Part shown: positions 17,296 through 28,751 of the stretch, piece by piece
How the letters are laid out: each line of letters begins with the position of its first letter
Position numbering within the stretch: the stretch's first letter is position 1
From: Planctomycetota bacterium
GTDB taxonomy: Bacteria > Planctomycetota > UBA1135 > UBA2386
Assembly: GCA_025459175.1 (NCBI GenBank)
Contig: JALORC010000006.1
Location: 1 to 64,000 of the forward strand
Direction: 5' to 3'
Length of the DNA: 64,000 nt
Position numbers and translations under genes: made by a program
Notes under the pieces: model-generated
Seen by the model: only the letters and a program-made list of their open reading frames with translations
What the model was told of the DNA's origin: nothing
Database searches by the model: none

Positions 17296-18894
17296 ATGCG
17301 ACCGAATCGGGGCCACTCCATGACGCATGCCTTCGGTCGACGCCTGCGGGCCGCGAACGTCTCCCCGCGCGGCACCGCCCGCCGCTGGCTGTTCGTGCCG
17401 TACGACCAACTGAGCGATGGCATCGGTCCGCTCGCGCACGAGCCGGCGCACGAACTCGGCATCGTGCTGGTCGAGAGCAAGGCCAAGGCCGCGCGCCGGC
17501 CCTACCACCAGCAGAAGCTCGCGCTGGTGCTGAGCAACCTGCGCCACTTCGCCATCGAGCAAGCCGCGCGCGGGGTCGCCGTTCGCCACGTCGTCACCGA
17601 CCAGGGCTACGCGCACGCGCTCGCACCGCTGATCCGCGAGCTCGGGCCGATGCGGGTCATGCGACCGGCGGAACGCGAACTGCGCGCCGAGCTGCAGCCG
17701 CTGTTCGCCACCGGCGGCCTGGTCGAGATCCCGCACGAGGGCTGGCTCAGCACGCCCGCCGACTTCGCCGCGATCAAGGGCCCGCCGTGGCGCATGGACG
17801 CGTTCTATCGCCAGGTGCGGCAGCGCACCGGCGTGCTGATGCAGGACGGCAAGCCGATCGGCGGCAAGTACAGCTTCGACGCTGAGAACCGCGAACGCTG
17901 GGACGGCAGCCCCGAGCCACCCGACGAGCCGACCTTCGCCGTTGACGACATCACCCGCGAGGTCTGCGAGCTGGTCGCACGCGACTTCGCCGACCATCCG
18001 GGCACGCTGCGGCCCGAACACCTGCCGGCCAGCGCCGCCGATGCCGAACGGTTGTGGCAATGGGGCCTGCGCGAGTGCCTGCCGAACTTCGGGCCGTACG
18101 AGGACGCGATGACGACGCGTTCGAGCGGCCTGTTCCATACGAGGTTGTCGCCGCTGATGAACCTGCAGCGCGTGCTGCCGAAGCGTGTGCTCGCCGACGT
18201 GCTCGCCGCCGACCTGCCGCTCGCGAGCCGGGAAGGCTTCGTGCGCCAGATCCTCGGCTGGCGCGAGTTCGTGCACCACGTGCACGAGGCGACCGACGGC
18301 TTCCGCACGCTCGCCGGCGAGCCGCTGACCCAGAACGCGCTCGACGCCCCGCACGACCTGCCGCCGGCGTTCTGGGGCAAGGCGCCATCGGGCCTGAACT
18401 GTCTCGACCGCGTCGTCGCCGACGTCTGGCGCGAGGGCTACAGCCATCACATCACGCGGCTGATGGTGCTCGGCAACCTCGCCACGCTGCTCGGCTACTC
18501 GCCGCGGCAGCTGTGCGACTGGTTCTGGGTAGCCTACGTCGACGCCTACGACTGGGTCGTCGAACCCAACGTGCTGGCGATGGCGAGCTACGGCGTCGGT
18601 GGCCTGATGACGACGAAGCCGTACGTCGCCGGCTCGGCCTACATCGATCGCATGAGCGACTACTGCTCGGGCTGCGCGTTCGATCCGAAGCAGTCGTGCC
18701 CGATCACGCGGCTCTACTGGGCGTTCCTCGCCCGCAACGCCGAACGGCTCGCCGGCAACCAGCGCATCGCGATGCCGCTGCGCAGCGCCGCCAAGCGGCC
18801 GGCGGCGGAACGGAAGCGGGACGCGGCGGTCGCGAACGAGGTGCGAGCCACTTTGGCGGCCGGGAAACGACTGTCGCCGCCGCGGCGTCCTTGA
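17296..18894 (+). CDS. FeS-type photolyase/cryptochrome-related protein (DPRP family)
   Basis: A 532-residue flavoprotein of the deoxyribodipyrimidine photolyase-related family, which includes the bacterial (6-4) photolyases with a [4Fe-4S] cluster. The N-terminal Rossmann-like part starts at RRWLFVPYDQLSD. The FAD domain carries QILGWREFVHHVH and the conserved LNCLDRVV cysteine. The C-terminus has YCSGC followed by SCPITRLYW; with the earlier cysteine these can supply the four cluster ligands. It would repair UV lesions using light. The start at 17320 (second Met, with a GGGG sequence upstream) is an alternative. A 117-bp part (18203-18319) is duplicated at 20374-20490. Confidence 0.87.
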   Translation: MRPNRGHSMTHAFGRRLRAANVSPRGTARRWLFVPYDQLSDGIGPLAHEPAHELGIVLVESKAKAARRPYHQQKLALVLSNLRHFAIEQAARGVAVRHVVTDQGYAHALAPLIRELGPMRVMRPAERELRAELQPLFATGGLVEIPHEGWLSTPADFAAIKGPPWRMDAFYRQVRQRTGVLMQDGKPIGGKYSFDAENRERWDGSPEPPDEPTFAVDDITREVCELVARDFADHPGTLRPEHLPASAADAERLWQWGLRECLPNFGPYEDAMTTRSSGLFHTRLSPLMNLQRVLPKRVLADVLAADLPLASREGFVRQILGWREFVHHVHEATDGFRTLAGEPLTQNALDAPHDLPPAFWGKAPSGLNCLDRVVADVWREGYSHHITRLMVLGNLATLLGYSPRQLCDWFWVAYVDAYDWVVEPNVLAMASYGVGGLMTTKPYVAGSAYIDRMSDYCSGCAFDPKQSCPITRLYWAFLARNAERLAGNQRIAMPLRSAAKRPAAERKRDAAVANEVRATLAAGKRLSPPRRP

Positions 18895-18903
18895 CCCCCG
18901 CTG

Positions 18904-20148
18904 TCAGCCGCCCAGCGAGTAACTCTCGACGAACTCGATCTGCGCCCGCACTGCCGGCGCCGCGTTGACGACGAAAATCGGGACCTTGAGCGCCCACGCC
19001 AGACGCACGGCTTCGTGCAGCAGTGCGTGCAAGAAGCTCTGCGTGCACACCCGCAGATTGGCGAAGTCGAGAGCCGCCGGCTCGCGCCGCAACAGCCGCG
19101 GCTCGAGGACGTTCACGGCGAAGGAGCGCGCGGCGACCGTGTCCTCGGACGAAATCGCCACCAAGGTGCGGAAGGTCCCGTCCGGCGGTGCCTCGAACCG
19201 CAGCCAGTGTTGCACGATGCGTTTGGGAGTCCGCTCTGCCGCGTGCTCGCGAATGCCCTTCATGATCTCGTCGTAGTTGCTGACTTCACTCAGCGCCGTC
19301 TCGAACACCACCAGCGTGCCCGGGTAGTCAGGGGCAGATCCATTGGTGATGACCGGCTGAGCGCTTGCATTCTGCGAACGGTCCAGGAAGTAGCTGGCTC
19401 CGCGAGAAGCCAACAGCAGGCGGCCCCGCGTCTTCTTCGCGATCTCCGAGATGAAGAACAGGCCGAGGCCGGCGTTGTGCACCGAGCCACTGTGGCCCTC
19501 GGCGAACGTCCCGGAGACGTGAGGTTCCAGAGCCCGCACCAGGGCGTCGCCGGGAGTCTGGATCGACGGACGCATGCGCCGCAGCGCCTCGAAGACGCCG
19601 ATGCCGTTGTCGACCACGACAATCTGCAGCGCAGGATCCAGGGCATAAGGCCCGGAGTCGTTCCGCTGCGCCGCGACGATCCCGCCGGCAGGGTCCTTGC
19701 TGTGTTGCCCGACGTTTCGCAACAACTCCACCAGAACGAACCAGAACAGATTGGCGGCATCGCTCCGCGGTCGGGCGGGCAGCATCAGATCGACGATCTT
19801 GCCGGCGATTCGTTCGGCAAAGGCCTCCGGGGAACTGCCACGAACGAGAGTCAAGGTGACCGTGCGCTGACGCTCCATCGGCTCACGCTCGTCGGCACCA
19901 TCACGAACCTCGTCGAGACCGATGGCGTGGGCGAACCGCGCGGCAACAGAGAGCTCCGTGCCCGGTTCGTGAGATTCCAGGGGGAGAGCATCACGACTGT
20001 CGTACCGGGTCAGCGCGGCAACCGCGGCAACCGCGAACACGTGCGCCACGTCGACTTCCCGGAGCGAAACCCAGCCCTGTTCACGCGCCTGCGACAACCA
20101 GGCGAGGAACTGGTGAGGGGTGTCGAGCAGGAGCCGCTGACGGTTCAT
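18904..20148 (-). CDS. HATPase-domain protein with STAS-like (DUF4325-type) C-terminus
   Basis: A 414-residue cytoplasmic protein. A GHKL ATPase domain occupies about residues 130-250: N box in ELLRNVGQHS, G1 box in VVVDNGIGV, G2 box in NAGLGLFFI. There is no histidine-phosphorylation helix and no membrane segment. The C-terminal region (AARSFAVNVLEP, then ALDFANLRVCTQSF) resembles the STAS-like DUF4325 domain. The combination recalls anti-sigma-kinase or other GHKL/STAS switch proteins fused in one chain. No partner is visible nearby. The ATG at 20148 lacks a clear Shine-Dalgarno sequence. Confidence 0.7.
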   Translation of the reverse strand: MNRQRLLLDTPHQFLAWLSQAREQGWVSLREVDVAHVFAVAAVAALTRYDSRDALPLESHEPGTELSVAARFAHAIGLDEVRDGADEREPMERQRTVTLTLVRGSSPEAFAERIAGKIVDLMLPARPRSDAANLFWFVLVELLRNVGQHSKDPAGGIVAAQRNDSGPYALDPALQIVVVDNGIGVFEALRRMRPSIQTPGDALVRALEPHVSGTFAEGHSGSVHNAGLGLFFISEIAKKTRGRLLLASRGASYFLDRSQNASAQPVITNGSAPDYPGTLVVFETALSEVSNYDEIMKGIREHAAERTPKRIVQHWLRFEAPPDGTFRTLVAISSEDTVAARSFAVNVLEPRLLRREPAALDFANLRVCTQSFLHALLHEAVRLAWALKVPIFVVNAAPAVRAQIEFVESYSLGG

Positions 20149-20160
20149 TGGCGGGAGATG

Positions 20161-20373
20161 CTAGCTAGCGCTCGGCCACACACGCGCCCGAGTCGGCACA
20201 ACGGAATCGCGCCATCCTGCCGACTGCCACTCCGCCGCCAGAGCGACGCGCTCGCCGGTGTAGCGATCGAGCACGGCGGCGGCGACCTTGGCATCGTCGC
20301 TGCCCGCCGCCATCGGCTCCGCACAACGCAGCAGCGAAGCAGCTTGCCGATTGTCGAGCCCGATGCGTGGCAG
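20161..20373 (-). pseudogene. Fragment of an unidentified coding sequence
   Basis: On the minus strand this stretch encodes a protein-like C-terminus (containing AGSDDAKVAAAVLDRYTGE and ending RVWPSAS, then a stop at 20161). No start or upstream part is present, because the frame runs directly into antisense photolyase-derived sequence at 20374. It looks like the tail of a gene cut by a rearrangement. I do not recognise the family. Confidence 0.35.
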
Positions 20374-20490
20374 TCGCCGCCGACCTGCCGCTCGCGAGCC
20401 GGGAAGGCTTCGTGCGCCAGATCCTCGGCTGGCGCGAGTTCGTGCATCACGTGCACGAGGCGAACGAAGGCTTCCGCACGCTCGCCGGCG
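20374..20490 (+). repeat. Duplicated photolyase fragment (117 bp)
   Basis: These 117 bases match 18203-18319 of the photolyase gene at all but three positions, in the same orientation (offset 2171). The differences are one silent His codon change (cac to cat) and two missense changes (Thr to Asn, Asp to Glu) in the segment around WREFVHHVHEA. The copy has no photolyase sequence on either side, so it is a scar of a local duplication or gene conversion. Confidence 0.88.
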
Positions 20491-20541
20491 GGAATCTGGT
20501 ACGTTCGCATCGACCGTGCACCGGAATCCCGTTTCCACCCG

Positions 20542-22041
20542 ATGACTTCAACTGGCGAGAACGACCCTGCCAACGCAGGGGACGAACGAATCGAGGCGAT
20601 GCTTCGCCGGCCAGCGGAATGCCAGGACCTCGAGATGGAGCTGAGGACCGCGCTGGACCTGAAGGACGTGGGTCGCTGTCGTGAGCTGCTCGGGCAACCG
20701 GATAGTCGGCTGGCGCAGTTCAAGGCCCACGAGCTGACCGCGCTCATGGATGCAGCCATCGGGGCCGGTGCGGCGGCAGACGAACTGGTCAGCTTGTTGC
20801 TCGAGGCGGGTGTTCCGGCTCACAGCGTTCATGATCAGCTGGGTCCGAGCTATCAACATACGCCGCTGGTCACCGCCGCCCGGCTCGGACGCCTGGACTT
20901 GATCCAGAAGCTCGTCGCGGCAGGAGCCGACCTGTTCTGGGCGAGCCCGACTGGCGCGAACATTCTGAGCAGCATCCTGCCGAGCCGGGCGTCGCAGGAT
21001 CCGCTGCGCGACACACCAGAGTTGGCGCAGGTGCGCGGATGGCTGATCGAGCAGGGTTTGCGCATCGATCCTCTCTGTGCCGACAGCCAGAGAAAACTGT
21101 TCTGGGCGTCACGCAGCCCTCGGTCCTGGGCTGATGTTCCCGGCTTGCTCGGCATCGGGATCCCGCTCGAGGCGACCGGGTGGACGCCGTTCATGCTGGA
21201 TCTCGCGTTGGGCAAGGTGGGCACCGCGCGAGTGAACGCCTTGGCCACGGGCGAACTCGGGCATCGCGATGAATGGTGCCGGACTCCGTTCCTGCTCGCG
21301 GTTGCGGGCGGACAGCTGGAGATTGCCAAGGCCCTGGTCGGGCACGGCAGTGACCTTCGCGCGCTCGGACAACGTGGGGCCACGGCGCTCTCCCTGGCGG
21401 CCGAATTCAACCAGGTCCCGGTGCTGCAATGGCTGTTGGAGAACGGCATGCCCTTGGCTGCATGGAACACTCTGGGCCCCTCGGCACTGAGAGAGGCGGT
21501 CCGCCATGGCTCAGTGGCTGCTGCTCGCCTTCTCCTCGAGAAGGGTGGCGACATCCACGAGCGGGATGAGTTCGGCAGCGGACTGATGCACTGCGTCGAT
21601 TTCGGCACCGACCTCACGATGCTCGATCTGCTGATGAAGGCGGGGGCCGCGGTCGACGACGAGAGTGGCGGATGCTGGGCCTTGCATGACGCGTGCGAGG
21701 CGGGCAACGCGGCAGCGGTCGCACTGCTGCTGCGGGCCGGGGCCGATCCCAACCTGACGACGACCGGGGGGCCGGCACTCTTCGCTGCGGTATCCAAGGA
21801 CAGCCTGGAATGCGTGCGCCTGCTGGTCGAAGCCGGTGCGAATGTGAATGCCACGGATTGCGATGAATGGACCAGCCTCTTCCGCGTCCGGTCCGAATGC
21901 GTAGCGGACTATCTGTTGGCGCACGGAGCCGACCCCGGCATCGTGGATCTGACCGGTGGGTTGCCCGAGGACTGGGGACACGTGCCGATCTCCGTCCGGC
22001 GGATGTTCCGGGCTCGGCGAATCGCGCGCGGAGTCGTATAG
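20542..22041 (+). CDS. Ankyrin-repeat protein
   Basis: A 499-residue protein made mostly of ankyrin repeats. Clear units include TPLVTAARLGRLDLIQKLVA, TPFLLAVAGGQLEIAKALV, SALREAVRHGSVAAARLLLE, WALHDACEAGNAAAVALLLR and PALFAAVSKDSLECVRLLVE, each followed by a GADxN-like turn. There is no signal peptide or membrane segment, so it is probably a cytoplasmic protein-binding scaffold. The ATG at 20542 is chosen because upstream sequence in the same frame is a shadow of other genes and the photolyase scar. The gene sits directly after the rearranged segment and has no visible partner. Confidence 0.82.
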   Translation: MTSTGENDPANAGDERIEAMLRRPAECQDLEMELRTALDLKDVGRCRELLGQPDSRLAQFKAHELTALMDAAIGAGAAADELVSLLLEAGVPAHSVHDQLGPSYQHTPLVTAARLGRLDLIQKLVAAGADLFWASPTGANILSSILPSRASQDPLRDTPELAQVRGWLIEQGLRIDPLCADSQRKLFWASRSPRSWADVPGLLGIGIPLEATGWTPFMLDLALGKVGTARVNALATGELGHRDEWCRTPFLLAVAGGQLEIAKALVGHGSDLRALGQRGATALSLAAEFNQVPVLQWLLENGMPLAAWNTLGPSALREAVRHGSVAAARLLLEKGGDIHERDEFGSGLMHCVDFGTDLTMLDLLMKAGAAVDDESGGCWALHDACEAGNAAAVALLLRAGADPNLTTTGGPALFAAVSKDSLECVRLLVEAGANVNATDCDEWTSLFRVRSECVADYLLAHGADPGIVDLTGGLPEDWGHVPISVRRMFRARRIARGVV

Positions 22042-22327
22042 GTGCCACGCTGTCGAGGCGACCGAGAGCCAGCTGGGCACGCTCGAGGCGGAGTTGAATT
22101 CAGCCGGAGAGCACGATCGGTGGATCCGGTGGCAGCGGATTCGGGACAAATGCCCGAACCAACTCGCCAACGACTGCCATTGAGTCGTTAGTTCCTGTGG
22201 GACCTCGCTTCATGATCTTCGGACTCGCGGCGACGCGAGTGCACGAACCGTTAACAGCGCGTGAGGCTATCAACGGAAGTGGCCCTTCCCGTTAACAAGG
22301 CCCGGCCGCCCGGCCCCGCCGCCCAGC

Positions 22328-22774
22328 TCAGCCGAGCGTCTTCAGCGCGTCCTGCACCAGCTTGCCGTCGGCGAGGCCCTTGTACTTCGCCATCCACTCC
22401 TTCATGAAGCGGCCCATGTCCTTGCCGCCCTGGTAGCCGATCGCGGCGGCGACCTCCTTGACCTTCGCCGTGACCTCGGCGGCGTCCATCTGCTTCGGCA
22501 GGTAGCTCGTGATCACGTCGATCTCGAACTGCTCCTTCGCCGCGACCTCGGCGCGCCCGGCGGCCTTGGCCTGGGCCACGGTGTCGGCGCGGGTCTTGAT
22601 CGCCTTCTGCAGGATCGCCGCCTCGTCCTCGTCGGGCAGGTTGTCGACCTTGGTGTCGATCGCCTTCTTCTTCAGGTCGCTGATCAGCATGCGGATGACT
22701 TCGAGGCGCGGCTTGTCGCCGCCCTTCATCGCCGTCTTCATGTCCGCGGTGAGCTTCTCGAGATAACTGGCCAT
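22328..22774 (-). CDS. yqeY: GatB/YqeY domain protein
   Basis: A 148-residue YqeY-family protein: helical N-terminal region MASYLEKLTADMKTAMKGGD, central QFEIDVITSYLPKQM, and the GatB-tail-like C-terminus containing GYQGGKDMGRFMK. YqeY resembles the tRNA-binding tail of the GatB amidotransferase subunit; its physiological role is unclear. The length matches the family (about 150). The ATG at 22774 lies 5 bases after the gyrA stop, with a purine-rich GAAGAAG just upstream; a GTG at 22783 overlapping the gyrA stop is possible. It forms an operon with gyrA. Confidence 0.9.
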   Translation of the reverse strand: MASYLEKLTADMKTAMKGGDKPRLEVIRMLISDLKKKAIDTKVDNLPDEDEAAILQKAIKTRADTVAQAKAAGRAEVAAKEQFEIDVITSYLPKQMDAAEVTAKVKEVAAAIGYQGGKDMGRFMKEWMAKYKGLADGKLVQDALKTLG

Positions 22775-22779
22775 GGGGA

Positions 22780-25251
<2,472 letters not shown>

Positions 25252-25413
25252 GAGCGCACGCGGTCGGGGCGAAGGTTCAGTTCGGCGAAAAGACCATTCT
25301 TCCGGCCCGGACCCGGCGCTTCAACATCGCCGATGACACTGTAGGATGAACCGCTTGGCGGCGGTGGACCGGAGTCCACCCCGCCCCAGCACGCCCAGCA
25401 CCCGGAGCCAGCT

Positions 25414-26247
25414 TTGTTCGACAAGAGCGTCATCATCCTCGTGGTCTCCCGCGAGATCCTCGAAGGGTCGGTCGTCGACCGCAACGCCGCCTTCATCGCC
25501 AACCGGATCGACGACATCGGCTACCGCGTGCGCACCATCCAGGTGGTCGACCGGGTCGAGTCCGAGGTGGTCGGGGCGCTGAAGTGGGCGCTCGAGCAGA
25601 AGCCGACCTTCCTGCTGCTGACCGGCGGCATGGGCCCCAACTGGGACGACAGCTCGCGCGGGTGCCTGGCCAAGGCGGCCGGCGTGCCGATGACCGAGGA
25701 TCCGAAGGCGGTCGAGTTCATCCAAAACTCCTACCGGCGCCTGCACGCCAAGGGCGTCATCGACGATCCCGAGCTCAACGCGTCGCGGCGCGGCATGGCG
25801 ATGGTGCCGAGCGGCGCCACCTGCCACGAGAACACCGTCGGCACCGCCCCGGCCGTGCAGCTGCGGGTCGGCACCACGATCGCGTTCCTGCTGCCGGGCG
25901 TGCCGGCCGAGATGCAGCGCTTCTTCAGCCTGCACGTGATGCCGGTGATGAGCGCCGAGGGCCCGAGCACGGTCCGCGGCGTGCGCCAGGTCGACTACCA
26001 CGGCCACGACGAGTCGGTGATCAGCGTCGCGCTGTCCGACCTGTCGAAGAAGCACCCGCAGGTCAGCATCCGGACCCGCGTGCAGGGCGTCGAGGGCGCG
26101 CGCACGATCCGGCTGATGCTGGTCGCCGAGAACGAGGACGCCGTGCAGCTCAACGAAGTGCTCGACGGCGCCGAACAGGACCTGCGCGACCGGCTCGGCA
26201 TCGAGCTGCGCACGCGGCCGACCGACGCCAGCATGCTCGGTGACTGA
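25414..26247 (+). CDS. CinA-like / molybdopterin-binding domain protein
   Basis: A 277-residue protein with the MoaB/Mog-type fold found at the N-terminus of CinA. Signatures are SREILEGSVVDRNAAFIA at the start, LLLTGGMGPNWDD near residue 69, and the FLLPGVPAEM motif near residue 153. CinA proteins act in pyridine-nucleotide salvage or competence; this protein lacks the C-terminal nicotinamide-deamidase domain. The start is a TTG at 25414 with CGGAG 5 bases upstream, the only start matching the family N-terminus. mutY follows with a 6-base gap, so they are probably cotranscribed. Confidence 0.8.
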   Translation: MFDKSVIILVVSREILEGSVVDRNAAFIANRIDDIGYRVRTIQVVDRVESEVVGALKWALEQKPTFLLLTGGMGPNWDDSSRGCLAKAAGVPMTEDPKAVEFIQNSYRRLHAKGVIDDPELNASRRGMAMVPSGATCHENTVGTAPAVQLRVGTTIAFLLPGVPAEMQRFFSLHVMPVMSAEGPSTVRGVRQVDYHGHDESVISVALSDLSKKHPQVSIRTRVQGVEGARTIRLMLVAENEDAVQLNEVLDGAEQDLRDRLGIELRTRPTDASMLGD

Positions 26248-26253
26248 GGCGGA

Positions 26254-27312
26254 GTGACCGACACCCGGCAGACGTTCGCGGCGCGCTTGCTGCACTGGTT
26301 CGACCAGGCCCGCCGCGATCTGCCGTGGCGGCGCCGGCGCGACCCGTGGGCGATCTGGGTCAGCGAGATCATGCTGCAGCAGACCCGCGTCGAAGCGGTG
26401 CGCGAGCCGTACGAACGCTTCCTGCAGCGCTTCCCGACCCCGGCCTCGTTCGCTGCCGCCAGCGACGACGAGCTGCTGACCGCCTGGCGCGGACTCGGCT
26501 ACTACCGGCGCGCCCGGCTGCTGCGCGTCGGCGCCCGCGCCGTGGTCGATCAGCACGGCGGCGTGGTGCCCGGCGATCCCGACCAACTCGGCGAGCTGCC
26601 CGGCATCGGCGACTACACCCGCGGCGCGGTCGCGTCGATCGCGTTCGGTCACGCCGAGGTCGCCGTCGACGGCAACGTCGAACGAGTGACCGCCCGCCAC
26701 CGCGGCCTGCGCGAGGCCACCAACACCGCCCCGGTGCGCCGCACGATCCGCCAGACGGTCGGCGACTGGATGTCGCGCGCGCGGCCCGGCGACTTCAACC
26801 AGGCGATGATGGAACTCGGCGCGATGGTCTGCACGCCGACCTCGCCCACCTGCGAACGCTGCCCGGTCGCCGCCGACTGCATCGCGCGCGCCGAGGGCCT
26901 GGTGGCCCAGCTGCCGGTGCGCAAACCGCCGCGCGCCGCGGTCGAAGTGGCCGCGCGCGTCGTGCTGGTCGCCGGCCCCGACGGGGTGCTCGGCCATCGA
27001 CTGGGTAGCGAGGAAGCCAACGCCGGCCAGGTCGAACTGCCAGGCGGCGGCGTACTGCAGAGCATCGATCCGGATGATCTGGCCAAGGTGCTGCAGCAGC
27101 GCTTCGCGGCCAGGCTCCGCATCGGCGCCGAACTGGCGAGCGTGCGCCACGCGATCACCCACCACCGCATCACGCTGCATGCGCACGCCGGGAGCGTGCA
27201 AGCGGTGGGCCAGCTGCAGTGGTTCCCGCTGCACACTTCGGTGCCGTGGACGACGCCGTCGCGCAAGGTGTTCCGCAAGGCGCTCGGGGCCGATGGTTCG
27301 CTGCAGGCGTGA
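26254..27312 (+). CDS. mutY: A/G-specific adenine glycosylase MutY
   Basis: A 352-residue helix-hairpin-helix DNA glycosylase. The catalytic Glu is in SEIMLQQTRVEAV near residue 39, the HhH motif and Asp in LPGIGDYTRGA and AVDGNVERV, and the [4Fe-4S] ligands in C-x6-C-x2-C-x5-C (from VCTPTSPTCERC). The C-terminal Nudix-like domain recognises 8-oxoG. MutY removes adenine mispaired with 8-oxoguanine. The length matches the family. It starts with GTG 6 bases after the CinA-like gene. Confidence 0.95.
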   Translation: MTDTRQTFAARLLHWFDQARRDLPWRRRRDPWAIWVSEIMLQQTRVEAVREPYERFLQRFPTPASFAAASDDELLTAWRGLGYYRRARLLRVGARAVVDQHGGVVPGDPDQLGELPGIGDYTRGAVASIAFGHAEVAVDGNVERVTARHRGLREATNTAPVRRTIRQTVGDWMSRARPGDFNQAMMELGAMVCTPTSPTCERCPVAADCIARAEGLVAQLPVRKPPRAAVEVAARVVLVAGPDGVLGHRLGSEEANAGQVELPGGGVLQSIDPDDLAKVLQQRFAARLRIGAELASVRHAITHHRITLHAHAGSVQAVGQLQWFPLHTSVPWTTPSRKVFRKALGADGSLQA

Positions 27313-27332
27313 ACTGGCAGCGCGCGTCCGTC

Positions 27333-28577
27333 TCAGCGCGGTTGGCCGGGTTCTGGATCAGGCGGCGGGCAGCGCCACAGCCAGACCAGCAGCGCGAACA
27401 GTGCGAAGTGCAGCAAACCGCCGTGGTCGAACGCCCACCACAACGTCTCGCCGAGCAGCTTCCTCTGCCGCAATGTCATCGACAGCAGAAAGGCCAGCGC
27501 CGCCCCCCACCACAGCAGGTCACGGCGGCCGGCAGGACCGCGGCAGAACAGCGCGCACGGCAGCAGCGCCGCGGCCAAGTGGTAGACCCGCGTCAGCGGT
27601 GCCCACAAGCTGAATGCCAGCGTCACCGCCGCGGCCTGCACCATCAATCGCTGCGGGTCCGTGGCGTGTCGCCAGCGCCAGGCCCAATGCAGTAGCAGGC
27701 CGCCCAGCAATGCCGACCAGCCGAGTTTCACTGCCATCAGGGCGCCATCGCCCAGCACCAGCACGTTCGCCGTACGACCGGCGGCGTCCAGCGGCCGCGG
27801 TTGCAACAGGTAGTCGAGGGTGCCACTGATGCTCGGGCCGGCGTTGTGCTGCACGATCGAGGCGTTGCCCTGGCCGGTCAGCGAGCCGTCGATCGCCGCC
27901 GCGAAATCGCCAAGATGCTGCCAGTGTGCTGCCGTGCCGCAGAACGGCCAAGGCAGCAGCAACCACAGACCCGCCACGGTAGCCACCAGCACTGCCGCGG
28001 CCCGGGGCCGTCGCATCGCTGGCAGCGCCACCGCGAACAGCAATGGCGTCAGTTTCGCGGCCGCGGCGAAGCCGAGCCAGACACCCGCGCGGCGATCACG
28101 CCCGGCCTGCAGATGCACGAGGCCCCGCGCCACCGCGGTGCCGACCCACAGACTCAACTGACCGTGGGTCATGTTCTGCGCGAAGATGCGCTGGAACAGC
28201 AGGCCGAATGCCACCCACTGCCAAGTGCTCAAGCCGCCGAACGGCCGCAACAGCGTGCGCAGGTCGACCAGCAGCAGCGCAGTGCCGAGCCCGAGCAGAC
28301 CGCTCCACAACCAGCGGATCGCCGCCTCCGGCAGTGCCCACTGCAGGCCCGCGAACGGCAGCGCCACCCACGGTGGGTATACCCACGGGCCGGAGCCCGA
28401 ACGCGGGCGGCAGAGATCGATGCCGCCCTGACGGAACTCCCGCCCGACGTCGAGGTAGATGCCGAGGTCGGCGTAGCCACCGACCAGGTTCTTCGCCGCG
28501 AGGCTGGCAGCGACCAATCCGCACAGCCACGGCAGCAGCCGGGGCAAACGGGGATCGGAGAGCCAGCGCGCCAGCAT
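27333..28577 (-). CDS. GT87-like membrane mannosyltransferase family protein (DUF2029)
   Basis: A 414-residue polytopic protein with about 9-10 membrane segments. An acidic extracytoplasmic loop after TM1 (GGYADLGIYLDVGREFRQG) and the short PWVYPPWVALPFA motif match the GT-C GT87/DUF2029 family, which transfers sugars from polyprenyl-phosphate donors. The later QNMTHGQLSLWVG segment is also characteristic. The acceptor is unknown. The ATG at 28577 precedes the first membrane segment; the open frame further up is a shadow. It converges on mutY. Confidence 0.75.
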   Translation of the reverse strand: MLARWLSDPRLPRLLPWLCGLVAASLAAKNLVGGYADLGIYLDVGREFRQGGIDLCRPRSGSGPWVYPPWVALPFAGLQWALPEAAIRWLWSGLLGLGTALLLVDLRTLLRPFGGLSTWQWVAFGLLFQRIFAQNMTHGQLSLWVGTAVARGLVHLQAGRDRRAGVWLGFAAAAKLTPLLFAVALPAMRRPRAAAVLVATVAGLWLLLPWPFCGTAAHWQHLGDFAAAIDGSLTGQGNASIVQHNAGPSISGTLDYLLQPRPLDAAGRTANVLVLGDGALMAVKLGWSALLGGLLLHWAWRWRHATDPQRLMVQAAAVTLAFSLWAPLTRVYHLAAALLPCALFCRGPAGRRDLLWWGAALAFLLSMTLRQRKLLGETLWWAFDHGGLLHFALFALLVWLWRCPPPDPEPGQPR

Positions 28578-28751
28578 GCCACCACGTCTACCCGGCGCCG
28601 CGCCGCCGGGCGATGAGTAACGGCCAGAGGCGGCAGCGCTGGCCGCACCCGCGAACGCGAACGCGCCCGACAGGCGTGAACCGCGCGATGGGGACCGGCT
28701 TCGCATTGAACCCACTGCAACGGCGATCGTTCGTGGCCAGGACCTCTGCCG

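Noticed and set aside
19015-20541. Upstream in-frame extension of the ankyrin protein
   Set aside because: It overlaps the HATPase gene and the rearranged segment with implausible composition; the ATG at 20542 starts the real protein.
22248-22296. CCGTTAAC repeated at 22248-22255 and 22289-22296 after yqeY
   Set aside because: No stem with a T run and no conserved context; probably chance or a weak repeat.
25363-25380. 7-bp hairpin GGTGGAC/GTCCACC upstream of the CinA-like gene
   Set aside because: Too short and without a T run or alternative fold; not enough to claim a regulatory element.
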